From assembly GCF_001544835.2 (NCBI RefSeq), contig NZ_FCNX02000025.1, forward strand, positions 1 through 59,663: a stretch of DNA of 59,663 bases, given 5' to 3'. Of the stretch, positions 1 to 8,498 are shown in pieces (the first letter of the stretch is position 1; each line of letters opens with the position of its first letter). The notes below the pieces were generated by a model. It was not told the origin of the DNA, did not search any database, and saw only the letters and a program-made list of their open reading frames with translations. Both the position numbers and the translations under genes were made by a program. This stretch comes from Caballeronia fortuita (GTDB lineage: Bacteria; Pseudomonadota; Gammaproteobacteria; Burkholderiales; Burkholderiaceae).

Positions 1-214
1 ACGTACTGACGATGATTATTGTCCTAAGACAAAAACCTTCCTCTGATACTTCGTGTGAGACTCTTGATACTTTTGCTATTGCCGCAGCACCTAAGCACTG
101 CAGCCGCACCCGCCATCAAGCGCCCACACTTATCGGCTGTTAGTTTTTAAAGAGCAATTGCCCAAGATTTCTTAGCGTTTTCGCTTCGTTTCTTGCGCGC
201 CGTCATTCAACGGG
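1..214 (-). ncRNA. 5' leader of an rRNA operon (16S lies beyond the left edge)
   Basis: On the minus strand the sequence TTGCTCTTTAAAAA (about 157-144) matches the boxA antitermination signal of rrn leaders. A boxC-like GTGTGGGCGCTT follows at 129-118. Order and spacing match the boxA-boxC leader that precedes 16S rRNA. No mature 16S sequence is present, so the 16S 5' end should lie just outside the window. A 16S-23S spacer also carries boxA, but the strong promoter directly upstream favours the leader. Confidence 0.75.
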
Positions 215-270
215 AGGCGAATTATGCGGGGCTATTTCATCGGCGTCAAGCGTCTCTTTAAAAAAATTTG
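214..270 (-). promoter_or_regulatory. rRNA operon P1-type promoter with UP element
   Basis: Read on the minus strand, a -35 TTGACG (249-244) and a -10 CATAAT (226-221) are separated by exactly 17 bp, and an A/T-rich run of UP-element type (270-251) lies just upstream. Transcription should start near 214 and run leftwards. The boxA and boxC signals immediately downstream identify it as an rrn promoter rather than a protein-gene promoter. The start point is inferred from spacing only. Confidence 0.75.
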
Positions 271-481
271 ATCGGGTTATTTCGAGCGAAATCCAAGACC
301 GAAGAATTGATCGGACACAATAAGCTGACAATTGACGCCGCAACGCAGTAGCGCCGACCCGCCCCGTGCTGAGACAATCGCGCGGGCGCTCACGCCGCGC
401 TAATTCTCGTGTTCGATGATGCTCACAGATGGACGGTCGACGCGACGCCGCCCGCCCGCGATCAACCTGGAGCCTCATCGA

Positions 482-1888
482 ATGAGCACTTTCGCCGACA
501 GCCGCATCAGCACACCCTCCAAATCCAGACGCTATGGTCTTTTTGTCTGCCTCATGGCGGCGCTTGCCGGCCTGCTGTTCGGTCTCGACATCGGCGTGAT
601 CTCGGGCGCGCTGCCCTTCATCGCGAAGCACTTCGTTCTCGGCGACCGCGCGCAGGAATGGATCGTCAGTTCGATGATGGTCGGCGCGGCGATCGGCGCG
701 TTGGGCGCCGGTTGGCTGTCGTGGCGTCTCGGCCGCCGCTACGCGCTCGTGCTCGCCGCGATACTCTTCATCGCCGGATCGTTGTGGTCCGGCTTCGCGC
801 CGAGTCCGGAACATCTGATCGGCGCGAGACTGCTGCTCGGCCTTGCTGTCGGCATGGCGTCGTTCACCGCGCCGCTTTATCTATCCGAGGTCGCGCCGCG
901 GCATGTGCGTGGCGCAATGATCTCGACGTATCAGTTGATGATCACCGTCGGCATTCTGGCCGCGTTTCTGTCGAACATCGGGCTTTCGTACGTGGCCGAC
1001 TGGCGCTGGATGCTCGGCGTCATCGCGATTCCCGCCGCGTTCTTCCTCGCCGGCGTGCTCGCCCTTCCCGACAGTCCCCGCTGGCTGCTTCAGCGCAACC
1101 GCGCCGACGAAGCGCGCGCCGTCCTGCAGCGTCTCTATGCCAATCCGGACGATGCACAAGCCGAACTGGAACAGGTCAACGACGACAACACGCGCCCGCA
1201 ACGCGGATGGAGCCTGCTGCGCAAGAACTCGAACTTCCGCCGCTCGGTGCTGCTGGGCGTCGTGCTGCAAATTTTCCAGCAACTTACCGGCATCAACGTC
1301 GTGATGTACTACGCGCCGCGCATCTTCGAACTGGCCGGATTCGCGACGCACGAGCAGCAATTGTGGGCAACGGTCATCGTCGGTCTCGTCAATGTATTGG
1401 CGACGTTCGGCGCGATCGCCTTCGTTGATCGTTGGGGCCGCAAGCCGATTCTCTATGCGGGGTGCGCCGTCATGGCTGCCGGCATGTGCTCGCTCGGTTT
1501 CCTTCTGCATGCTGGCGTTGCGGGTCTAACGTCGCAGATTCTCGCGGTCGCCTCGCTGTTGTTCTTCATCGCGGGCTTCGCCATGTCCGCCGGTCCGCTC
1601 GTGTGGATCCTGTGCTCGGAGATCCAGCCGCAGCAGGGACGCGACTTCGGCATCGCCGTGTCGACGCTCGTCAACTGGGTGGCCAACATGGCGGTCGCGG
1701 CGACGTTCCTCAGCTTGTTGTCGACGGTCGGCGAAGCGAATACCTTCGTGCTGTACGCGATCCTCAACGTGGTCTTTGCGATCTTCGTGTTCTTCTTCGT
1801 GCCCGAGACGCGCGGTGTCTCGCTCGAAAAGCTCGGCAGCGATCTGATGGCCGGCATGCGTCTGCGCGATCTCGGCAAGGGCAAATGA
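482..1888 (+). CDS. MFS sugar porter (GalP/AraE/XylE-like proton symporter)
   Basis: Predicted 468-residue inner-membrane sugar:H+ symporter with about 12 hydrophobic segments. Sugar-porter signatures are in order: an N-terminal DIGVISGALPF stretch in TM1, GRR after TM2, PDSPRWLL before the central loop, QQLTGINVVMYYAP in TM7, DRWGRKP, and a C-terminal PETRG. The start at 482 was chosen because GGAG lies about 9 nt upstream; an in-frame ATG at 416 lacks a clear ribosome site. It stands alone. The exact sugar (galactose, arabinose, xylose or glucose) cannot be read from the sequence. Confidence 0.88.
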   Translation: MSTFADSRISTPSKSRRYGLFVCLMAALAGLLFGLDIGVISGALPFIAKHFVLGDRAQEWIVSSMMVGAAIGALGAGWLSWRLGRRYALVLAAILFIAGSLWSGFAPSPEHLIGARLLLGLAVGMASFTAPLYLSEVAPRHVRGAMISTYQLMITVGILAAFLSNIGLSYVADWRWMLGVIAIPAAFFLAGVLALPDSPRWLLQRNRADEARAVLQRLYANPDDAQAELEQVNDDNTRPQRGWSLLRKNSNFRRSVLLGVVLQIFQQLTGINVVMYYAPRIFELAGFATHEQQLWATVIVGLVNVLATFGAIAFVDRWGRKPILYAGCAVMAAGMCSLGFLLHAGVAGLTSQILAVASLLFFIAGFAMSAGPLVWILCSEIQPQQGRDFGIAVSTLVNWVANMAVAATFLSLLSTVGEANTFVLYAILNVVFAIFVFFFVPETRGVSLEKLGSDLMAGMRLRDLGKGK

Positions 1889-2019
1889 GTGGTCGACTGA
1901 ACGCCTTGCTCTAAAGTCCTGACATTCGATGCCGTTATCGACGGGAACGACCGTAACGTTTAACTGCGGGCGCTTCATCAACATCTTGCGGGCACGCAAG
2001 TCAATACATAAGAACAAGC

Positions 2020-2769
2020 ATGAAACTCGTCGTTGCGGTATCAGCATTCGCACTCGTTCTGGCCGGATGTGGTGGCGGTGGAGGCGGAGGCAGTTCCGAT
2101 AACACGCCCGCAGTGCCCGAGGCGAACGCCGCCCAAGGCCTTTATTCCGGCACCGATGCGAACAACAACGTGATCGGCGGCGTCGTGCTCGACACGGGCG
2201 CGTTCTATTTCGTGTACGCCAACACGACGACCAACGCGTTCGGGCTCGTGCAAGGTGCGGCGTCGGCATCGCATGGAACGTTTCAGTCCGACAATGCGCG
2301 CACCTTCGACATCACCGGCAAGAGCGCAACGGATACGCCCGTCCTCGCGGGCTACAACGAAAAGAACAGCATTCAGGGCGCGGTCTATACGAGCGCGGCG
2401 AAGCAGGCGAGCATCCGCTTCAACGTCGTGTATGACGCGGCATATGAACGTCCGATCTCGTTATCGTCGGTTGCCGGAGCGTACTCGGGCGCGGCTGGAT
2501 CGACGAAGGGCAACGAGACCACGACGTTCTCTATCGGCCAGGACGGCGCGATCAAGGGCTCGGGCTTGAGCGGCTGCACGTTCAGCGGAACGGCGACGCC
2601 TCACGCCGACAAGAACTACCTCGATACGACGATCACGTTCGGCGCCGCGCCTTGTCTGTATCCAAACGCGAAGGTCACGGGCGTCACCTTCTTCACGGGC
2701 CACGAGATACTCGCGGCTTTGACGCTTCCCGACCGGTCGGATGCCTTCGTGGTGGCTGCCACCAAGTAA
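2020..2769 (+). CDS. Putative exported lipoprotein, unknown function
   Basis: 249 residues. The N terminus has a short positive/hydrophobic signal ending in the lipobox LAGC, followed by a Gly/Ser-rich tether, so the mature protein should be lipid-anchored at Cys16. The rest is rich in small and polar residues with repeated beta-strand-like stretches, suggesting a beta-barrel or sandwich fold. I do not recognise the family. A hairpin terminator follows the stop, so the gene is probably monocistronic. The ribosome site is weak. Confidence 0.75.
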   Translation: MKLVVAVSAFALVLAGCGGGGGGGSSDNTPAVPEANAAQGLYSGTDANNNVIGGVVLDTGAFYFVYANTTTNAFGLVQGAASASHGTFQSDNARTFDITGKSATDTPVLAGYNEKNSIQGAVYTSAAKQASIRFNVVYDAAYERPISLSSVAGAYSGAAGSTKGNETTTFSIGQDGAIKGSGLSGCTFSGTATPHADKNYLDTTITFGAAPCLYPNAKVTGVTFFTGHEILAALTLPDRSDAFVVAATK

Positions 2770-2781
2770 GGCGTGTGACGC

Positions 2782-2812
2782 GGGCGCCAAACACGCACTG
2801 GGCGCCCTCTTT
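2782..2812 (+). terminator. Rho-independent terminator after the lipoprotein gene
   Basis: A 7-bp stem, GGGCGCC (2782-2788) with GGCGCCC (2801-2807), has a 12-nt loop and is followed by TCTTT. It starts 12 nt after the lipoprotein stop codon. The U-tract is short, so efficiency is uncertain. Confidence 0.55.
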
Positions 2813-2964
2813 CCTTGCAGCAAACGCACGCGATCGACGGTTAGTTGCATGTAAATGACTAAGGGTAAACCCCAGTAGTGACACCCGATTTTTGAGGGTC
2901 TAAGGTTCATCCATTCATGCATGGATACACCCTTACAAACTTTACGTCTCGCGACGGGGGTTGC

Positions 2965-3615
2965 ATGGCTGAATGGCACGGCATCCACGGCCTCTCGGCG
3001 GAAGACGAGGCGTATCGCTATATCGAACAGGCCATCCGCAGCGGACGATATCGCGCGGGCGAGCGGCTCATCGCAGAGGAAATCGCGGGCGATGTCGGGA
3101 CGAGCCGCATGCCGGTGCGCGAAGCGTTTCGTCGGCTCGCGGCCGAAGGGCTTTTGCTGATCCGTGCGAATCGCGGCGCTATCGTGCGGGGGCTCGACGC
3201 CGCCGAGATGCACGAAGTCTTCGAAACGCGCGCGGTGCTCGAAGGGCTCGCCGCCGGCGTGGCCGCGACGCGCATGACGAAGAAAGACATGGCGACGCTC
3301 AGGCATTTGCTGGAGCGCATGGAAAGTGTCAGCGACGACGTCGCCGAATGGGTCACGCGTCATCGCGAGTTTCATGAATATCTGAGCGGACTCGCCGCAA
3401 TGCCGCGCCTGCAACGGCAGATATCGAGCCTGCATTCGATCATCGAGCCGCACATGCGTATCTGGCTCGAACACGGAGAAAAGCCGATGACTTCCCGCCA
3501 GTTTCACGAAGCCATCCTGAACGCGGTTGAAAGCGGCGACCGCGATGTCGTCGAACAACTCGTGCGCGAGCACGTCCGCGCGACGATCGGACCGCTGGTC
3601 GAGCTCGTCCGCTGA
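2965..3615 (+). CDS. GntR-family regulator, FadR/FCD subgroup
   Basis: 216-residue regulator. An N-terminal winged helix (about residues 10-75, with GTSRMPVREAFRRL typical of GntR) is followed by an all-helical FCD ligand-binding domain (about 80-210) with family Asp/His positions. The start at 2965 is preceded by a G-rich stretch; upstream in-frame starts are less likely. It lies directly upstream of, and in the same direction as, the branched-chain-type ABC operon it probably controls. It is very similar along its whole length to the GntR protein at 13138-13797. The ligand is unknown. A dyad, ATCCAT-N6-ATGGAT (2909-2926), just upstream could be an autoregulatory operator. Confidence 0.87.
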   Translation: MAEWHGIHGLSAEDEAYRYIEQAIRSGRYRAGERLIAEEIAGDVGTSRMPVREAFRRLAAEGLLLIRANRGAIVRGLDAAEMHEVFETRAVLEGLAAGVAATRMTKKDMATLRHLLERMESVSDDVAEWVTRHREFHEYLSGLAAMPRLQRQISSLHSIIEPHMRIWLEHGEKPMTSRQFHEAILNAVESGDRDVVEQLVREHVRATIGPLVELVR

Positions 3616-3737
3616 AGCCGCGTCTCGTCTCGCTATCGATGATGCATCACACTCGTTGATTCGTCATCCGAATTAACTTGCCACGGTAACAGAAGCACGT
3701 TCCCCTGCCCGATCGACGCACGGAGAAAACGAACGTC

Positions 3738-5741
3738 ATGCCGTATTTCGAACAACTGCTCCTCAATGGTCTCGTGATCGGCTCCATCTACGCGCTCGCT
3801 GCCGTCGCGTACACGCTGGTCTATGGCGTCGTCAAGCTGGTGAATTTCGCTTTCGGCGAACTCTTCATGCTGGGTGGATTCCTCACGCTCACGTTGATGA
3901 CGAAGCAGATGACGCTCTTCGGCATTCAGATGCCGATGCCCGGACTCGACTTCTACATCGCCGGGCCGCTCGCGATCGCCGGTGTGGCCGCGCTCGGCGC
4001 GCTCATCGACGTGGTCGCGTATCGGCCGTTGCGCAACGCGCCGCGCCTGGCGCCGCTCATCACGTCGATCGCGATTTCCGTGCTGCTGCAAAGCGTCGCG
4101 CAGACCGTGTGGGGTCCGACATCGCTGCGCTTTCCGCCGCTGCCGGTCGGCGGATTGCCGCCGCTGTCGCTCGGCGTGGATCTGACCGTGACGCCATCGG
4201 AGCTTGCGGTCTTCGGATGCGCCATCGTCGCGATGATCGGCGTGCAGTTCTTCGTTTCCGCGACGTCGCTCGGCCGCGCGATGCGCGCTGCCGCGCAGGA
4301 TTCGACGGCCGCATATCTCGTCGGCATTCCCGTGAACCGCATCATCTGCGCCGCGTTCGTGCTAGGTTCGGCGCTCGCGGCGTTCGCCGGCATTCTCTAT
4401 GCACAATCCTTCCAGTTCGTCAGTCCGACGATGGGCTTCGTGCCCGGTCTGAAGGCGCTGACCGCGGCGGTGCTCGGCGGCATCGGCAGCATTCCGGGCG
4501 CCGCGCTCGGCGGCATCATTCTGGGCGTCGCCGAATCGGTGTGCGCGGGTTATCTGCCCGATGGCTCCGTCTATCAGGATGCGCTCAGCTTCGCACTGCT
4601 CGTGTTGCTCCTGCTGGTGCGCCCACAAGGTCTGCTCGGCCGCGCCGATCTCAACGTGAGCGCGCGCGGCAGTCTGATGTCGGGCGGTGGCTCCAGGCGC
4701 GCACCGGCGCTCGTCAAAATGTTCGGATCGCTGGATCGCGCGTTCGCCGCGCTCGGGCGCTTCGGCGAAAAGCGCGTCGCGTTCGGCGCGATGGCCATTG
4801 CGGTCGCGCTCGGCGTCGCGATCCGTTCCGACTACTGGCTGAGCATCCTCGTGATGGTGCTCGTCTACGGCATGCTCGCAAGCGGGCTGAACATCGTCGT
4901 CGGGCTGGCGGGTCTGCTCGATCTCGGCTTCATCGCGTTCTTCGCGATCGGCGCGTACTTCTCGTCGCTTATCTTCGTGAGCGTGATGCAGAACCACTTC
5001 GGCGTGGACACCGCGTCGATCTGGTGGCTCTTCTATCCGAACCTGATCGTGGGCGGCCTGCTTGCGGCGCTGCTCGGCGCGATCCTCGGCTATCCGACAC
5101 TGCGCGTGCGCGGCGACTATCTCGCGATCATGACGCTCGGCTTCGGCGAGATCGTGCGCATCGTCGCAACGAACTGGATTTCCGTCACCAATGGTCCGAT
5201 GGGCGTGCGCGGCATTCCCTCGCCGCAGTTCTTCGGCATGAGTTTCGATGAACCGCGCACGCAGTTCTTCTTCGCGCTCGCATTGACCGCGATCGTGCTG
5301 TTCGCAGTCGCGCGATTGTCGCGATCGTATGTAGGACGCGCCTGGGTCGCGCTGCGCGAGGACGAAGACGCCGCCGAGATGATGGGCGTCGCCGGCACGC
5401 GCTTCAAGCTGCTCGCATATGCGTGCAGCGGTTTCGTCGGCGGCGTCGTAGGCGTGTTCTACGCGCATCTTCAACAATACGTGAGTCCTGCGAGCTTCAC
5501 GCTGTTCGAAAACATTCTCGTGCTGATGCTGATCGTGCTCGGCGGCCTCGGCACGCTCGTCGGGCCGTTCATCGGCGCGGCCATCTGGATCGTATTCCTG
5601 CAACTCTCGTTGAAGATACCGTTCGTGTCCGCCTATCCCGAGTCCCGCTACGTGCTGCTCGGCGTGCTGCTCGTCGCGCTGATGCTGTTCCGCCCCGAAG
5701 GCATCGCCGCGAAGGCGCGTCTTCGTCTCACGATGGAGTGA
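3738..5741 (+). CDS. Branched-chain amino acid-type ABC permease, LivH-LivM fusion
   Basis: 667-residue inner-membrane protein joining two permeases that are usually separate. Residues 1 to about 300 are LivH-like (starting with the hydrophobic NGLVIGSIYALAAVAYTLVYG, and with a second-half helix pair around SIPGAALGGIILG). A hydrophilic linker of about 40 residues follows, rich in Ser/Gly/Arg. Residues about 345-667 are LivM-like, ending RPEG. Because the family's permeases act as a heterodimer, the fusion should form the complete channel by itself. The stop is 2 nt from the ATPase start, so this is an operon with the genes at 5744, 6598 and 7349. The substrate is unknown and need not be an amino acid. 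Confidence 0.9.
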   Translation: MPYFEQLLLNGLVIGSIYALAAVAYTLVYGVVKLVNFAFGELFMLGGFLTLTLMTKQMTLFGIQMPMPGLDFYIAGPLAIAGVAALGALIDVVAYRPLRNAPRLAPLITSIAISVLLQSVAQTVWGPTSLRFPPLPVGGLPPLSLGVDLTVTPSELAVFGCAIVAMIGVQFFVSATSLGRAMRAAAQDSTAAYLVGIPVNRIICAAFVLGSALAAFAGILYAQSFQFVSPTMGFVPGLKALTAAVLGGIGSIPGAALGGIILGVAESVCAGYLPDGSVYQDALSFALLVLLLLVRPQGLLGRADLNVSARGSLMSGGGSRRAPALVKMFGSLDRAFAALGRFGEKRVAFGAMAIAVALGVAIRSDYWLSILVMVLVYGMLASGLNIVVGLAGLLDLGFIAFFAIGAYFSSLIFVSVMQNHFGVDTASIWWLFYPNLIVGGLLAALLGAILGYPTLRVRGDYLAIMTLGFGEIVRIVATNWISVTNGPMGVRGIPSPQFFGMSFDEPRTQFFFALALTAIVLFAVARLSRSYVGRAWVALREDEDAAEMMGVAGTRFKLLAYACSGFVGGVVGVFYAHLQQYVSPASFTLFENILVLMLIVLGGLGTLVGPFIGAAIWIVFLQLSLKIPFVSAYPESRYVLLGVLLVALMLFRPEGIAAKARLRLTME

Positions 5742-5743
5742 CG

Positions 5744-6601
5744 ATGACGAACGCTCGCGCACCTTCCATCGCCATGACCGTCGACACCGCGCACGCTCAC
5801 GCCGATGCCACGCGCGCCGCGACGCAAGGCAGCGTCGGCGTGCCGCTCCGCGCGCAAGGCCTGACCGTGACCTTCGGCGGACTGACCGCCGTGAAGCAGC
5901 TCGATCTCGATGTCCAACAGCACGAGATACACGCGCTCATCGGACCGAATGGCGCGGGCAAGACGACGGTCGTCAACGCGCTGTCGGGCTTCGTGCGGCC
6001 GACAGCCGGCGAGGTCTGGATCAACGGCGCGAGTTCGCCGCGCTGGCGTTCGCACACGCTCGCGCGCGCCGGGCTCGGCCGCACTTTTCAGAACACGCGT
6101 CTCTTCGGTTCGATGAACGTGCTGGAGACCGTGCTCGTCGGCGCGCACAGCCGCTTCGACGGAGGCGCGCTCGCGGCGCTGCTGCGCACGAAGAAGGCGC
6201 GCGAACAGGAACAGGCGGCGATCGCCGACGCGCATCGGCTCATCGAATTCGTCGGGCTCGGCGCCGATGCCGCGGGCAAGCAGGCGAGCGCGTTGTCGTA
6301 TGGTCATCAACGGCGCGTGGAGCTCGCGCGCGCGCTGATCGCACAGCCGCGCGTGCTGCTGCTCGACGAACCGCTCGCCGGCATGAACGTCAGCGAAAAG
6401 CTGGAACTCAGCGGCCTGATTCAGCAGATACGCGCATCGGGCGTGGCGATCCTTCTCATCGAACACGATATGGACGTGATCCGCACGCTTGCCGACCGCG
6501 TCACCGTGCTTCACTTCGGCAGCAAGCTGATCGAGGGCGCGGCCGCCGCCGTGCTCGCCCACGACGACGTGCAGTCCGCCTATCTGGGGAAAAGCCGATG
6601 A
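5744..6601 (+). CDS. livG: ABC transporter ATPase, LivG-like
   Basis: 285 residues. An unusual leader of about 35 residues rich in Ala/His/Thr precedes the ATPase. The Walker A GPNGAGKTT (near 68-76), a signature region with ALSYGHQRRVELARAL, the Walker B LLLDEPLAGM and the switch His in LLIEHDMDV are all present. The signature loop reads SYGHQ rather than SGGQ, as is common in LivG proteins. The start at 5744 follows the permease stop by 2 nt. The last codons overlap the LivF start by 4 nt (ATGA), implying coupled translation. It pairs with LivF to power the fused permease. Confidence 0.9.
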   Translation: MTNARAPSIAMTVDTAHAHADATRAATQGSVGVPLRAQGLTVTFGGLTAVKQLDLDVQQHEIHALIGPNGAGKTTVVNALSGFVRPTAGEVWINGASSPRWRSHTLARAGLGRTFQNTRLFGSMNVLETVLVGAHSRFDGGALAALLRTKKAREQEQAAIADAHRLIEFVGLGADAAGKQASALSYGHQRRVELARALIAQPRVLLLDEPLAGMNVSEKLELSGLIQQIRASGVAILLIEHDMDVIRTLADRVTVLHFGSKLIEGAAAAVLAHDDVQSAYLGKSR

Positions 6602-7308
6602 ACGCGCCGCTACTCGAAGTCCGCGATCTGTGCGTGTCGTACGGCGGTGTGAAGGCCGTGCGCGGCGTGTCCTTCGATGTCGGCGATGGCGAAGTGGTGA
6701 GTCTCGTCGGCAGCAACGGCGCGGGTAAGACGAGCACCTTGCAGGCAATCTCGGGTCTGCATCGCGGCGCAACGGGCAGCGTGCGCTTTCGCGGCGCGCT
6801 CATCGACGCGCTCACGCCCGATCAGCGCGTGAAGGCGGGCATCGCGCACGTTCCGGAAGGACGCCGCGTGTTCCCGGGCCTGAGCGTCGAAGAGAACCTG
6901 CAACTCGGCGCGTATCTGCGGCGCGATCGCCGCGAGATCAAACGCGACATGGCCGACATGTTCGCGCTCTTCCCGATTCTTCACGAACGCCGGCGTCAGG
7001 CGGCGGGCACGCTGTCGGGCGGCGAACAGCAGATGCTCGCGATCGCCCGCGCGATGATGTCGCGCCCCGCGCTGCTCATCCTCGACGAACCGACGATGGG
7101 TCTCTCGCCGCGCATGATCGGCGTCGTGCTCGACACGCTGCACAAGATTCGCGAGAAGCGCATACCGATCCTGCTCGTCGAGCAGAACACCGTCGAAGCC
7201 ATCCGCATGGCCGATCACGTCTATGCGATGCGCGTCGGTGAAGTCGTCAGCCGTCAGAGCGGCGCGAGCATCACCGAGTCATCGCTCAAGGCGTTCTATC
7301 TGAGCTGA
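6598..7308 (+). CDS. livF: ABC transporter ATPase, LivF-like
   Basis: 236 residues, normal for LivF. The Walker A GSNGAGKTS, signature LSGGEQQMLAIARAMM, Walker B LLILDEPTMGLSP and the LVEQNT switch region are intact. The LivF-typical GIAHVPEGRRVFPGLSVEENL stretch is present. It is the second cytoplasmic ATPase of the transporter encoded from 3738 and is translationally coupled to LivG by an ATGA overlap. The binding-protein gene follows after 40 nt. Confidence 0.92.
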   Translation: MNAPLLEVRDLCVSYGGVKAVRGVSFDVGDGEVVSLVGSNGAGKTSTLQAISGLHRGATGSVRFRGALIDALTPDQRVKAGIAHVPEGRRVFPGLSVEENLQLGAYLRRDRREIKRDMADMFALFPILHERRRQAAGTLSGGEQQMLAIARAMMSRPALLILDEPTMGLSPRMIGVVLDTLHKIREKRIPILLVEQNTVEAIRMADHVYAMRVGEVVSRQSGASITESSLKAFYLS

Positions 7309-7348
7309 ACACGCACATCGATCATTCACACTCGAAGGGAAAACGATC

Positions 7349-8476
7349 ATGAACGTTCTTCGCAGCCTGTGTCCTATCGCGCTCGCGCTTTCGCTCGCCG
7401 CATCGCCGGCGTGGGCGGACGACGCGGTGCACGTCGCCTTCACCGCCACGCTCACGGGCGATTTCGCCACCTACGGCGTGAGCGGCAAGAAGGGTTTCGA
7501 TCTCGCCATCGCGGACCTTGCCGCGCAAGGCGGGCCGAAGATCGCCGTCGATACTGTCGACGATCACGGCCAGCCGAACGACGGCGTGCTCGCCGCGAAC
7601 CGCTTCTGCGGCGACGATGGCACCGTGGCGGTCGTCGGCTACACGTTCAGTTCGATCGCGCTCGCCACCGTGCCGCTCTACAAGAAGTGCAAGATGCCGA
7701 CGATCGGCACGGCGGTCACGAGCCCGCAACTCTCGAATAGCAGTCCGTGGTTTCGCCGCGTGGTGCTGACCGACGCCATTCAAGGCAAGATGATGGGCCA
7801 GTACACGGCCAGTCAGCTGCATGTGAAGACCGTGTACACGCTTTATCAGCAGGACGACTATGGGCTCGGCGTGAACGGCGCGTTCAAGGCGGCGTATCAG
7901 GAAGCGGGCGGAAAGATCGTCGGCGAAGGCGGTTACGTGCTCGGCACGAAAGACTTCCGCACGATTCTGACCAAGGTGAAGGCGGCGCATCCGGACGGGC
8001 TTTTCATCGGCGGCTTTTATACGGAGGCCGCGCAGATCGTCACGCAGGCAAAGGCGCTCGGCATCGATGCGAAGATTCTCGGCACCGATGGCTCGTTGTC
8101 GCCGCAGCTCATCAGTCTTTCCAACAATGCCGTCGATGGCATGACGCTCTACGGCATGTTCGATCCCGATGCGTCGTCGCATTCCTCGTCGCAGAGCGCG
8201 GCGTTCGTGAAGGCGTTCACCGCGAAATACGGCGAGGCGCCGGATAGCTGGGCCGCGCTCGGCTACGACGCGGGGCTTGCCATCGGCAACGCGGTGAAGG
8301 CAGCGAAAGCGAAAGGACCGGTCACGCGCGATTCGGTGAACGCGGCGTTATCGACGGTGAACGTCGCGGGCGTGACGGGACCGGTATCGTTCGAAAAGAG
8401 CGGCGATCGCAAGGGCACGCTCTATTTCTTCACCGCGCACGACGGCAAGTTCGCGCTCGCCGGACAGCAGAAATGA
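7349..8476 (+). CDS. Periplasmic binding protein of the Liv-type transporter
   Basis: 375 residues. Residues 1-23 form a Sec signal peptide ending in ASPAWA. The mature protein is a type I periplasmic binding fold of the LivK/Leu-Ile-Val family, with the opening AFTATLTGDFATYGVSGKKGFDLAI typical of these proteins and a later ALGYDAGLAIGNAVKAA helix. A good ribosome site (GAAGGGAAA) precedes the ATG. It delivers substrate to the fused LivHM permease. Being followed directly by a Rieske oxygenase suggests the substrate is what that enzyme attacks, though this is inference. Confidence 0.9.
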   Translation: MNVLRSLCPIALALSLAASPAWADDAVHVAFTATLTGDFATYGVSGKKGFDLAIADLAAQGGPKIAVDTVDDHGQPNDGVLAANRFCGDDGTVAVVGYTFSSIALATVPLYKKCKMPTIGTAVTSPQLSNSSPWFRRVVLTDAIQGKMMGQYTASQLHVKTVYTLYQQDDYGLGVNGAFKAAYQEAGGKIVGEGGYVLGTKDFRTILTKVKAAHPDGLFIGGFYTEAAQIVTQAKALGIDAKILGTDGSLSPQLISLSNNAVDGMTLYGMFDPDASSHSSSQSAAFVKAFTAKYGEAPDSWAALGYDAGLAIGNAVKAAKAKGPVTRDSVNAALSTVNVAGVTGPVSFEKSGDRKGTLYFFTAHDGKFALAGQQK

Positions 8477-8498
8477 GTCGCGCATGAAGGACGACACC

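Noticed and set aside
3641..3648. GATGCATC palindrome before the Liv operon as a definite GntR operator
   Set aside because: An 8-bp palindrome is too common to call, although ATGCAT also appears before the GntR gene itself (2917-2922).
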